From assembly GCA_964394795.1 (NCBI GenBank), contig CAYMYX010000011.1, positions 1-42,712 of the forward strand: a DNA stretch of 42,712 bases, given 5' to 3'. Below are positions 33,752 to 41,499 of the stretch, one piece after another. Each line of letters starts with the position of its first letter. Within the stretch, counting starts at the first letter, position 1. Under the pieces are notes generated by a model. It had not been told where the DNA came from and made no database searches. It saw only the letters and a program-made list of their open reading frames with translations. Both the position numbers and the translations under genes were made by a program. The stretch comes from CAYFUF01 sp964394795. GTDB taxonomy: Bacteria; Bacillota; Clostridia; Tissierellales; Peptoniphilaceae.

Positions 33752-34168
33752 TTATTCCATATTGTTTTCTTCAAGTTTCTGTTTACATTCTCCACAACTT
33801 CCTTTGATCAGGACGTTAATGGTGTGGATATCCGCTCCCTCCATGCTAGACATATCGATGGCTGTTTCGTTTAGAGGGATATTCCATAGTTTACCGCACT
33901 CCTCGCATTGAAAGTGAGCGTGAGACTGGGTGTAAGGGTCGAAGTGAACCACATCGTCGGACCCGTGAACAGCAATAACCAGTCCCTTCTTATGGAAGAG
34001 ATTTAGGGTGTTGTATACTGTTGCCCGCGAAATTCTGTCCCCCTGGCTGGTTAGGCCGGTGAGGATGTCCTCTGCTGTTGGGTGATCGGTATTATTTTCT
34101 AAGAATGACCATACGCGGACTCTTGTGGAGGTTGGGGTTATGCCAAAACTTCTAAGTAATTCTTTCAT
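33752..34168 (-). CDS. Fur family regulator, PerR-like
   Basis: ATG at 34168 has GAGGAGG directly upstream; longer frames start inside this site. The 138-residue protein has the Fur winged helix (1-80) and a dimerisation domain with structural zinc pairs C88/C91 and C125/C128. Aligning with Bacillus PerR by spacing, H29, D77, H83 and H85 match H37, D85, H91 and H93; the Asp (not Glu) at 77 favours PerR over Fur. The fifth PerR ligand, D104, is N96 here. PerR represses peroxide-defence genes and is inactivated by metal-catalysed His oxidation. No peroxide gene is adjacent. Confidence 0.85.
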   Translation of the reverse strand: MKELLRSFGITPTSTRVRVWSFLENNTDHPTAEDILTGLTSQGDRISRATVYNTLNLFHKKGLVIAVHGSDDVVHFDPYTQSHAHFQCEECGKLWNIPLNETAIDMSSMEGADIHTINVLIKGSCGECKQKLEENNME

Positions 34169-34259
34169 GGTTTCCTCCTCACTAAACGACAAGACTGAGC
34201 TATTCTGTCATTCTATTCCATCAAAGTTTATGTTTACTATTTTTTTATGTATACCCACT

Positions 34260-34275
34260 ATTCTACATTTAGAAT
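34260..34275. promoter_or_regulatory. Palindrome between divergent genes (possible operator)
   Basis: ATTCTA-CATT-TAGAAT is a perfect 6-4-6 palindrome about 92 bp upstream of the PerR-like gene. It differs from the 7-1-7 Per box, so it is only a candidate operator. Confidence 0.35.
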
Positions 34276-34294
34276 GAGGATAAAGCAAACAAGT

Positions 34295-34394
34295 NNNNNN
34301 NNNNNNNNNNNNNNNNNNNNNNNNNNNNNNNNNNNNNNNNNNNNNNNNNNNNNNNNNNNNNNNNNNNNNNNNNNNNNNNNNNNNNNNNNNNNNN
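34295..34394. other. Assembly gap (100 N) with duplicated 25-base flanks
   Basis: Exactly 100 N. The 25 bases before it (34270-34294) are identical to those after it (34395-34419), again indicating overlapping contigs joined by a placeholder. The intergenic stretch 34169-34526 otherwise holds only the palindrome at 34260 and a promoter candidate at 34460. Confidence 0.93.
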
Positions 34395-34459
34395 TAGAAT
34401 GAGGATAAAGCAAACAAGTTCGCATTTTTCGCCATTCCTAGCGATTTTCTGCCTCGTAA

Positions 34460-34488
34460 TTGAAATATCTGTGTTTTTATTATAAAGT
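34460..34488 (+). promoter_or_regulatory. Promoter candidate of the YcxB-like gene
   Basis: TTGAAA (34460-34465), 17-nt spacer, TAAAGT (34483-34488). An alternative TATAAA at 34481 would give a 15-nt spacer. Confidence 0.4.
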
Positions 34489-34526
34489 TAAGGTGAATAA
34501 ATCCCTAGAACGAGTAAGAGGTTATT

Positions 34527-35222
34527 ATGTCGAAGAAAAAATACCAACAAATTAAGCCTGAAGACCTCAGGCCTCAAGAAATTAAAGCAATCAAACAGGA
34601 AGTCCATGAGGAGGACAGCATCTTCCAAGGGTTAAAACCCATGGCCATCAACCAGTCCTACCTCTCCCAAAACGACTACGAAGAATTTACCCGCTTAACC
34701 ATCTCCAAGAAGATTAAGGGTATCATCCTATTTTGGGCAATTGCCTCCATGCTCCTCGGTGGCGCCTTGCTCTTAACTACGCTCTTCTTCGACCAACAGA
34801 TCAGCTGGGTTCAAGCAGCACTGGGTATCGTCCTACTAGCCTTCGGTTCGATCTTTATCATCTACTTCTTTGTCATCATGCCAAAGAACACTGCCGTTTC
34901 CTACTATAAGAATGATCAGAAGTTTGCAGAAAGCGGGGAGGAATCTTACAGGACCTTCATTTTCTATGAGAATGGCGTGCGAACAGGCATCTCCGACGGC
35001 CGAAAAAATCAAGTGCTTTATCAAAGTATTGAAAGGACCTACGAATCAGATAATCTATTTGCCTTTCGTCTTGATCTTCAGCATGGCTACGTTATGAAGA
35101 AAGATGGTTTTGAGTTCGGTGACCTTTCCTTGGTCAAGGACCTGATGAATGGCAATCTAAAAGACCCTAAGAACAGAGACAAGCTGCCCGTTACCGGTGG
35201 TTGCTGTGGTAAGTTCAACTAG
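34527..35222 (+). CDS. YcxB-like two-helix membrane protein
   Basis: The 231-residue protein has a soluble N-terminal region (1-60), two adjacent transmembrane helices (about 65-88 and 95-118) and a C-terminal domain with the pattern FYENGVRTGI...YQSIERTYESDNLFAFRL typical of YcxB-like proteins. It ends in a short tail with Cys-Cys (GGCCGKF). The function of the family is unknown. AAGAGG precedes the ATG, and the gene ends at its own terminator. Confidence 0.75.
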   Translation: MSKKKYQQIKPEDLRPQEIKAIKQEVHEEDSIFQGLKPMAINQSYLSQNDYEEFTRLTISKKIKGIILFWAIASMLLGGALLLTTLFFDQQISWVQAALGIVLLAFGSIFIIYFFVIMPKNTAVSYYKNDQKFAESGEESYRTFIFYENGVRTGISDGRKNQVLYQSIERTYESDNLFAFRLDLQHGYVMKKDGFEFGDLSLVKDLMNGNLKDPKNRDKLPVTGGCCGKFN

Positions 35223-35234
35223 ATAAGTATTGAA

Positions 35235-35263
35235 AAAAGAGCTCCCTTTTGGTGAGCTCTTTT
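35235..35263 (+). terminator. Terminator of the YcxB-like gene
   Basis: AAAAGAGCTC (35235-35244) pairs perfectly with GAGCTCTTTT (35254-35263). Confidence 0.88.
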
Positions 35264-35284
35264 CGCATTGGAAAAGGAGGATGT

Positions 35285-36466
35285 ATGGACATCGATTACG
35301 GTCGCGTTGAACGAATTAAAGAATATGTTATGGACTTAAAGGATGGAGATAGCGGTGTTGATCTCTATCAAACCTACAAGGAAGACCTGGATTCGGTTAC
35401 AGCTAATGAAGCCTTCGAGGTATTTTCCACCCTCCTGGCCGAAGGAGAGGATGCCGCAGATATCCTCGGTTACCTAGGCAAGGTAGTAAATGTATTTGGG
35501 TCAAGTTTGGAATCCGGACGACCACCTCTAACTGATAAGCATAGTTTTCTACAAGACTTGGAGGCGGAGAACACAGCCCTTCAGGAAAGGTTGAACCAGG
35601 TCAGAGGCTACCTTACGAATAAGAGCCTAACCTTTGCTGAACGCAAGTCAGCTGTTGCACCCCTCATCGCAGAACTGCAACATTTCGAAGATCACTATGC
35701 TAAGAAAGAAAACATCCTCTTCCCGATGATGGAAAAGGCGGATGCTCGCTTTGAAGGAACTTCAATCATGTGGGCACTTCATGATCAAGTACGAAAGACT
35801 CTTAAGGATTTCCAGCGTAATGTACAGCTCGAAAGCTATAGCGAAAGAAACTTCAACAAAGCCCTAGGCGAGATTTTCTTTGGCATGCTTGGTCTTAAAT
35901 ACAAGGAGGAGAACATCCTCTTTCCGGCAGCCTTATCTGTCCTAACAGATGAGGAATGGGGGGCCATGTACCAGCAAAGCATGGAATATGACTTCCCCTT
36001 CATTGATAAAGAGAAGGAAGAGGTCGTTGAGGAAGTTGTCGATTTCCAAAACGGATATCTGAAGACAGACACGGGAACGCTTAAGTTAGATGAAGTATTG
36101 ATGATTTTCAATACGCTTCCTGTGGATATGACCTATGTGGACGAGAACAACAAGGTTCGCTACTTCTCCAAGGCGAAGGAACGAATCTTCCCCAGATCGA
36201 AAGCGGTCATCGGTCGCGATGTAAAGAACTGCCATCCACCCGCCAGTGTCCATGTGGTTGAGGATATCGTGGAAGCCTTCCGAAATAGGGAGGAAGAAAC
36301 CGCCAGCTTTTGGATAGAGGCTAAAGGCAAGAAGCTACTGATTCAATATTTTGCTTTGTGGGATGATGAGGACAACTTCCGCGGTGTCTTAGAGGTTAGC
36401 CAGGACATCACCCAGATTCAGCAGTTGGAAGGGGAGCGAAGGGTTCTGGATTGGTCGAAGGATTAA
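35285..36466 (+). CDS. DUF438-hemerythrin-PAS sensor-like protein
   Basis: ATG 35285 follows AAGGAGG (35274-35280). The 393 residues comprise a DUF438 domain (about 1-75), a hemerythrin-like four-helix domain (about 95-235, with HFEDHYAKKENILFP, a WALHDQ segment and KYKEENILFP supplying His/Glu metal ligands) and a C-terminal PAS domain (about 275-385) with the family motif CHPPASVHVV. It has no output kinase or DNA-binding domain. It may sense oxygen, nitric oxide or redox through a di-iron site and a PAS cofactor; heme binding by the Cys-His pair is a guess. The flavin-dependent monooxygenase gene lies 52 bp downstream. Confidence 0.87.
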   Translation: MDIDYGRVERIKEYVMDLKDGDSGVDLYQTYKEDLDSVTANEAFEVFSTLLAEGEDAADILGYLGKVVNVFGSSLESGRPPLTDKHSFLQDLEAENTALQERLNQVRGYLTNKSLTFAERKSAVAPLIAELQHFEDHYAKKENILFPMMEKADARFEGTSIMWALHDQVRKTLKDFQRNVQLESYSERNFNKALGEIFFGMLGLKYKEENILFPAALSVLTDEEWGAMYQQSMEYDFPFIDKEKEEVVEEVVDFQNGYLKTDTGTLKLDEVLMIFNTLPVDMTYVDENNKVRYFSKAKERIFPRSKAVIGRDVKNCHPPASVHVVEDIVEAFRNREEETASFWIEAKGKKLLIQYFALWDDEDNFRGVLEVSQDITQIQQLEGERRVLDWSKD

Positions 36467-36518
36467 AATAGGGCATATATAACCTATCGATCATTTGAAA
36501 AGTAGAAAGGGAAGATAG

Positions 36519-37517
36519 ATGAAACTTGCCGTTCACGATTTACTATTTGCCGACCAAGGTCAAGATAACCAGGAGGTTTTCGAAGCGACTGAAAAGTTGG
36601 TCCTTCGCTTAGATGAGATAGGTTATAACCGTTACTGGTTCGCTGAGCACCATGGGATGGACAGTATTCTGTCCTCATCACCTGAGACCTTGGTTGCCTA
36701 TTTTGCTGGAAAGACGAAGAACATTCGCTTGGGTACCGGAGGAACGATGGTCATGCACTATTCGCCTTACAAAGTGGCGGAGGTCTTTAAGACGATGTCT
36801 TACTTGGCGCCGGGCAGGATTGATATTGGCTTAGGCAGAGCGCCTGGATCAGGCTATTTGGAGATCATTGCCCTTGCTGAAGGGATGCCTAAGCAGAGCG
36901 ACCAATACGAGAAAATAGAACAAATTTTGGCTTTCTTGAAGGATGAGAAACCAAAGTCGGTGCTATATGCTGATGCGAAAGCGATACCGGAGAGAAATGC
37001 GGACTTAGTTCAACCTTGGATGTTGGGGTCGACAGGTAACTCAAGCTTGCGGGCAGCCAAGATGGGTCTGGGTTACTCCTTCGCCAAGTTCTTCAGTGTA
37101 GAGACGCCAGTGGAGGTCTTTGATAACTATAGGAAGAATTTTGTCCCTAGTGCCTTCTTCGAGAAGCCGGAATTATCCGTATCATACAAGGTCCTTATCG
37201 CAGATTCCAAGGATGAGTTGGAATACCTGGGCAAGGCCTTTGACTTCACTCATTTGAGGCAGACGGGGAATATCTTCTCCGGGATACCTAATCCGGAAGA
37301 GGTGAAAGATTACGAATTTACAAATCATGAGTTGGATAAGTTAAAGCATGATTATGACAAGCGCTTTATTATCAAGGGAACGAAGGATGAAGTGGCGAGT
37401 ATCTTGGAAGAGGAGGCTGACTTGTTGAAGTTTGATGAGCTCTTGGTCTTCTCACCAATCTTTGGCATTGACAATCGCATCAAGTCCTACGAGCTGCTGA
37501 AGGAAATATTCGACTAG
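36519..37517 (+). CDS. LLM class flavin-dependent oxidoreductase (luciferase-like, MsnO8 type)
   Basis: The 332-residue protein has the bacterial luciferase-like TIM barrel, with N-terminal YWFAEHHG and the flavin-binding segment RLGTGGTMVMHYSPYKVAEVF, followed by the RIDIGLGRAPGSG signature of the MsnO8 group. Such enzymes use reduced FMN and oxygen, though some anaerobe members have unknown reactions. The gene follows the DUF438-hemerythrin-PAS gene with no terminator between, so the two may be cotranscribed. A GGGAAG-type ribosome site precedes the ATG. Confidence 0.88.
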   Translation: MKLAVHDLLFADQGQDNQEVFEATEKLVLRLDEIGYNRYWFAEHHGMDSILSSSPETLVAYFAGKTKNIRLGTGGTMVMHYSPYKVAEVFKTMSYLAPGRIDIGLGRAPGSGYLEIIALAEGMPKQSDQYEKIEQILAFLKDEKPKSVLYADAKAIPERNADLVQPWMLGSTGNSSLRAAKMGLGYSFAKFFSVETPVEVFDNYRKNFVPSAFFEKPELSVSYKVLIADSKDELEYLGKAFDFTHLRQTGNIFSGIPNPEEVKDYEFTNHELDKLKHDYDKRFIIKGTKDEVASILEEEADLLKFDELLVFSPIFGIDNRIKSYELLKEIFD

Positions 37518-37552
37518 GGATTGTTGGCGAAGTAAATAAAAAGAAGCATGAG

Positions 37553-37596
37553 AAAAGGAGCTGTACAACTCTGTGTAGTTGCGACAGCTCCTTTTT
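37553..37596. terminator. Bidirectional terminator between the LLM gene and cstA copy 1
   Basis: AAAAGGAGCTGT (37553-37564) pairs with ACAGCTCCTTTT (37584-37595), with an inner ACAACT/AGTTG extension. A- and T-rich arms suit both strands. Confidence 0.88.
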
Positions 37597-37633
37597 AATG
37601 TCCTTATGGTATAGCTTCTTGCTCAAATGGTGT

Positions 37634-39139
37634 TTAGTTGTAAATTGGTACAGGTTCTAATTTTACAATCTTTGCCTTGTTCTTTTGTCCGTAGCGATAT
37701 ACGACAAAAGCAACGAGGGCAGTGACAACAGCGCCAACGATATAAGAAACCGTGTAGCTCTCAGGTTGTCCTAAGATTAAGTTGTCCAGTTGGAAACCAA
37801 TGCTTGCATGAGAAATATATGACGTTACGATGAACGTATAGAAGAGCATTGGAACGAAGGTCAACAGGAAGTTCTTGTTGTGGACCATCAGGTAAACCGT
37901 TGACATTGCAAGGGCAAAAACGGCAACGAGTTGGTTGGTGAAACCGAAGTATCTCCAAAGTAGGTTGAAACCACCAGCGTTCATCTTAGCAAAGACAAGG
38001 ATTGCGATTGCTGGGATGAAGATGACTAAAGTAGTCATGACACGGTTTCTTGCAGGTGTTTGGTCGATGTTGAAGGTTTCCGCAAGCATCAAACGAACAG
38101 CGCGGAAAGCAGTGTCTCCTGAAGTGATAGGAAGAACGATAACACCAAGTACGGCTAAGATTCCACCGATGTTGCCTAGGAACTCTTCAGAGATAACGGA
38201 AACCATAGTGGTTGCGTTTACTGAAGTAACGAGTTCTGGTTGACGGTTGTAAAGAATCATTGCGCCAGCAGCCCATGCCATAGCGATGAAACCTTCAAGA
38301 ACCATCATGAAGTAGAACGTGCGGCGACCTTCTTTTTCAGAACTGATGGTACGAGAAACGAGGGTTGATTGGCTGCCGTGGAAGCCGGACATGATACCGC
38401 ATGCTACGGTAATGAAGAATACCGGAATGAGTGGAGCGCCATCCAGAGGTGCGATGTGTGCAGGAGCACCATCCCAAACTTCATTTAGGTTAGCCCCACC
38501 ATCAAGGAGAACACCACCAAATACGCCGACAGCGGAGATGATAAGGATTGCACCAAAGATAGGGTAGATACGACCGATGATCGCATCGATAGGGAATAGG
38601 GTTGCAGCCAAGTAGTATAGGAAGATACAAGCGTAAGCAATCCAGATTGCTGAGCTGCCAGGTCCTACATCTAAGCCAAGGATAGCACCAACGATTAAGT
38701 CACCAGGGGTGTAGATAAATACGACACCGGTAAGGATCATAAGGATAAGTAAGATTACTAGATAGACCTTATGTGAGCCTGCTCCCAGGTATCTTTGAAC
38801 GAGACGGGGCATTTGAGCACCCTTATTGCGCATGGAAATCATTCCGTTGAAGTAGTCATGAGTTGCACCAGCAATGACGTTACCAATAGGAATGATTAAG
38901 AAGGCAATAGGTCCAAAGAGGATACCTTGGATAGGTCCTAGAATAGGACCAGTTCCTGCGATATTCAGGAGTTCGATGAGTGAGTTTTTCCACTCTGGCA
39001 TTTCGACGTAGTCGATACCGTCTTTTTCTGAGATAGCTGGCGTAATTCTGTCGTCTGGTTGGAATACTTTTTCAACCATCTTAGAATACAGGAAGCCACC
39101 TACAAATAAGAGTAAAATACCAATAATAAAAGTTAACAT
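37634..39139 (-). CDS. cstA: CstA family transporter, copy 1
   Basis: The ATG at 39139 is chosen because AGAGAGG lies five bases upstream and the product then aligns end to end with copy 2; a longer frame adds an unsupported leader. The 501-residue integral membrane protein has over ten hydrophobic segments and CstA signatures such as NIAGTGPILGPIQGILFGP, HDYFNGMISMRNKG and GIMSGFHGSQSTLVSRT. CstA/BtsT-type proteins import pyruvate or peptides; the substrate here is not shown. It differs from copy 2 at about 52 residues with no insertions or deletions. In an organism using PPDK, pyruvate uptake would be sensible. Confidence 0.94.
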   Translation of the reverse strand: MLTFIIGILLLFVGGFLYSKMVEKVFQPDDRITPAISEKDGIDYVEMPEWKNSLIELLNIAGTGPILGPIQGILFGPIAFLIIPIGNVIAGATHDYFNGMISMRNKGAQMPRLVQRYLGAGSHKVYLVILLILMILTGVVFIYTPGDLIVGAILGLDVGPGSSAIWIAYACIFLYYLAATLFPIDAIIGRIYPIFGAILIISAVGVFGGVLLDGGANLNEVWDGAPAHIAPLDGAPLIPVFFITVACGIMSGFHGSQSTLVSRTISSEKEGRRTFYFMMVLEGFIAMAWAAGAMILYNRQPELVTSVNATTMVSVISEEFLGNIGGILAVLGVIVLPITSGDTAFRAVRLMLAETFNIDQTPARNRVMTTLVIFIPAIAILVFAKMNAGGFNLLWRYFGFTNQLVAVFALAMSTVYLMVHNKNFLLTFVPMLFYTFIVTSYISHASIGFQLDNLILGQPESYTVSYIVGAVVTALVAFVVYRYGQKNKAKIVKLEPVPIYN

Positions 39140-39262
39140 TCTTACCTCTCTTAAAATAAAATTGATATTTCGAGGAAGTAAGCTTACCAATGAGGACGTA
39201 AACAATGAAGGGATTAAATATAAATAAGTCCACACAGGATGCACCACATTATTTACACCTAA

Positions 39263-39291
39263 TATATATCATCAAGGTTAGATTTTGTCTA
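39263..39291 (-). promoter_or_regulatory. Promoter of cstA copy 1
   Basis: On the minus strand TAGACA (39291-39286), 17-nt spacer, TATATA (39268-39263) with a TGA extension. It shares layout with the copy 2 promoter. The leader is about 117 nt. Confidence 0.6.
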
Positions 39292-39349
39292 GTTTTAGGG
39301 CCTTTTTATTAAGATTTTATGAAGATTTACCAATGTAATACGGGAAAGC

Positions 39350-39396
39350 GGAACTCATTGATATTAGATAATCTAATAAAACTAGAGTTCCTTTTT
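39350..39396 (+). terminator. Orphan plus-strand terminator-like nested hairpin
   Basis: GGAACTC (39350-39356) pairs with GAGTTCC (39385-39391), and inside it TATTAGAT-A-ATCTAATA (39362-39378) is a perfect 17-bp palindrome. Five T follow on the plus strand (39392-39396). Both flanking genes run on the minus strand, so no known transcript ends here. It could end an antisense RNA, or the palindrome could be an operator upstream of the cstA copy 1 promoter. Confidence 0.5.
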
Positions 39397-39410
39397 ACTT
39401 TGATACACAA

Positions 39411-39448
39411 AAAAGCTGAGCACCCAATAAGGTAGGTGCTCAGCTTTT
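39411..39448 (-). terminator. Terminator of cstA copy 2
   Basis: AAAAGCTGAGCACC (39411-39424) pairs perfectly with GGTGCTCAGCTTTT (39435-39448). On the minus strand the T run continues (six T), so it terminates cstA copy 2. Confidence 0.93.
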
Positions 39449-39478
39449 ATCCATAGAGAGATCTTTTATTTTAGTTAT

Positions 39479-40984
39479 TTATTTGTATACAGGAACCGGT
39501 TCTAATTTTACGATTTCCGTTTTGTTCTTTTGACCGTAGCGGTGTACGACAAAAGCTACGATGGCAGTGACAACAGCACCTACGATGTAGGAGACCATGT
39601 AGCTGTCTGGGTCACCGAGAATGAGATTATCCAGTTGGAAACCAATGCTCGCGTGTGAGATATAGGACGTTACGATGAACGTGTAGAAGAGCATTGGAAT
39701 AAAGGTCAACAGGTAGTTCTTGTTGTGGACCATCAGGTAAACGGTGGACATGGCCAACGCGAAAACAGCAACCATTTGGTTGGTGAAACCGAAGTAACGC
39801 CATAATAGGTTGAAGCCGCCGGCATTTAGCTTAGCGAATGCAAGGATGGCAATCGCTGGAATGAAGATAGCTAAAGTCGTAAGTAGGCGGTTTTTTGCAG
39901 GGCGCTGATCAATGTTCATGGCCTCTGCAATGATTAAGCGAACGGAACGGAATGCGGTATCTCCTGAAGTGATAGGAAGAACGATAACACCGATGATGGC
40001 AAGTAGACCACCAATATTTCCGAGGAATTCTCTTGAGATGACGGAAACCATTGTTGTTGCATTTACGGATGTAACGAGGTCGGGTTGGCGGTTGTAAAGG
40101 ACCATGGCCCCAGCTGCCCATGCCATTGCGATGAAACCTTCAAGGATCATCATGAAGTAGAATGTGCGGCGACCTTCTTTTTCTGTACTGACTGTACGGG
40201 AAACTAGCGTTGATTGGCTGCCGTGGAAGCCTGACATGATACCGCAGGCAACGGTGATGAAGAAGACAGGGATGAAAGGTGCTCCATCAAGAGGTGCGAT
40301 GTGAGCAGGTGCGCCTTCCCAGATTTCGTTCAAGTTCGCGCCACCGTCTAGTAAAACGCCGGCAAAGACACCAACAGCGGAGATGATGAGAATCGCTCCA
40401 AAGATGGGATAAACACGACCGATGATCGCATCGATGGGGAAAAGGGTTGCTGCAAGGTAATAAGCGAAGATTACCGCGTAGGCAATCCAGATTGCTGCTG
40501 AGTCAGGACCAACGTCCATACCAAGAATGGAGCCGACAATAAGGTCACCAGGGGTGTAGATGAAGACGACACCGGTGAGGATCATCAGAATAAGTAAAAT
40601 AACTAGGTAAACCTTGTGAGAGCCGCGGCCTAAGTATCTTTGAACGAGGCGGGGCATTTGGGCACCCTTGTTTCGCATGGAGATCATACCGTTGAAATAG
40701 TCGTGAGTTGCTCCTGCGATGATATTGCCGATTGGGATAACCAAGAAGGCAATAGGGCCGAACAGGATACCTTGGATTGGACCAAGAATAGGGCCTGTTC
40801 CTGCGATGTTCAATAATTCAATAAGTGAGTTTTTCCATTCGGGCATTTCGACGTAGTCGATACCGTCTTTCTCGGAAACTGCGGGTGTAATTCGGTCGTC
40901 TGGCTGGAAAACTTTTTCAACCATGCGAGAGTACAGCGCGCCACCGACGAAAAGGAGGATGATACCAAAAATAAAAGTTAACAT
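39479..40984 (-). CDS. cstA: CstA family transporter, copy 2
   Basis: The 501-residue protein is the tandem paralogue of copy 1, about 90% identical with equal length. The same transporter signatures are present. Differences cluster in hydrophobic positions and in short loops, for example GLDVGPGSS versus GMDVGPDSA. The ATG has AGAGAGG upstream. It has its own promoter and terminator, so the two copies can be expressed separately. Confidence 0.94.
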   Translation of the reverse strand: MLTFIFGIILLFVGGALYSRMVEKVFQPDDRITPAVSEKDGIDYVEMPEWKNSLIELLNIAGTGPILGPIQGILFGPIAFLVIPIGNIIAGATHDYFNGMISMRNKGAQMPRLVQRYLGRGSHKVYLVILLILMILTGVVFIYTPGDLIVGSILGMDVGPDSAAIWIAYAVIFAYYLAATLFPIDAIIGRVYPIFGAILIISAVGVFAGVLLDGGANLNEIWEGAPAHIAPLDGAPFIPVFFITVACGIMSGFHGSQSTLVSRTVSTEKEGRRTFYFMMILEGFIAMAWAAGAMVLYNRQPDLVTSVNATTMVSVISREFLGNIGGLLAIIGVIVLPITSGDTAFRSVRLIIAEAMNIDQRPAKNRLLTTLAIFIPAIAILAFAKLNAGGFNLLWRYFGFTNQMVAVFALAMSTVYLMVHNKNYLLTFIPMLFYTFIVTSYISHASIGFQLDNLILGDPDSYMVSYIVGAVVTAIVAFVVHRYGQKNKTEIVKLEPVPVYK

Positions 40985-41079
40985 GTGTACCTCTCTTTAC
41001 ATAAGTTCAGGTGTATAAGACCTATCCTATGGATGTAAACAGCAATGAAACCATAGCTGTCAAAAGATATTTCGTTATT

Positions 41080-41108
41080 ATCATATCACCCAGCCCATTT
41101 TTTGTCTA
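41080..41108 (-). promoter_or_regulatory. Promoter of cstA copy 2
   Basis: On the minus strand TAGACA (41108-41103), 17-nt spacer, TATGAT (41085-41080), with the extended TGA. The leader is about 89 nt and holds a GTTTACATCC segment also found in the copy 1 leader. Confidence 0.7.
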
Positions 41109-41241
41109 ACGATAAAAGGCTTAATTCGGCCTTGATTTTATTAAATTTTTATTAAAATATAAACGAAGAATGTGGAAATTCTGGGATTTTTGGCTATTGG
41201 ATATTTCAGGAATTCTTAATATTTGTTGTTTTGTGTTTTTC

Positions 41242-41270
41242 TTGGTCTTAAGACGAATAAATGATAGAAT
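41242..41270 (+). promoter_or_regulatory. valS promoter (extended -10)
   Basis: TTGGTC (41242-41247), 17-nt spacer, TAGAAT (41265-41270) with extended TGA. Transcription should start near 41277, at the start of the T-box leader. Confidence 0.75.
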
Positions 41271-41276
41271 GGGGAC

Positions 41277-41467
41277 AGTTAAATATGGCACGGAGAAAAA
41301 GAGGAGTAGGTGAGTGGACCTTATAGAGAGCAAGCGGTCGGTGGAAGCTTGCAGGGAAACTCAGTGAAGGTCGCTTTGGAGTGCACACTGCCTAGAGTTA
41401 ACTAGGAAGAGTATAATGAGTAGGTGGCACCGCGATCCGTCGCCCTATGGGGACAGATCGCTTTTTT
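41277..41467 (+). promoter_or_regulatory. T-box leader of valS
   Basis: The leader has a stem I with AGAGAGC and GGTCGGTGGAAGCTTGC, a candidate valine specifier GTC in GTGAAGGTCGCTTTGGAG, and the T-box core TAGGTGGCACCGCG (41421-41434). A terminator follows: GCGATC (41432-41437) pairs with GATCGC (41456-41461), with inner GTC/GAC pairing and six T. Uncharged tRNA-Val binding should stabilise the antiterminator and allow valS transcription. Confidence 0.93.
41432..41467 (+). terminator. T-box terminator upstream of valS
   Basis: GCGATC-C-GTC...GAC-A-GATCGC with a T6 tail. The left arm overlaps the T-box core, giving the mutually exclusive antiterminator. Confidence 0.9.
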
Positions 41468-41499
41468 ATTTTGAGAGTAAAGCAGGGAAAGGATAGAGG

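Noticed and set aside
34208..34435. Minus-strand open frame across the third gap
   Set aside because: It crosses 100 N, has no ribosome site or recognisable sequence, and covers the promoter region of the PerR-like gene.
39140..39247. N-terminal extension of cstA copy 1
   Set aside because: The extension has no ribosome site and is absent in copy 2, while the internal ATG has AGAGAGG and gives equal length.
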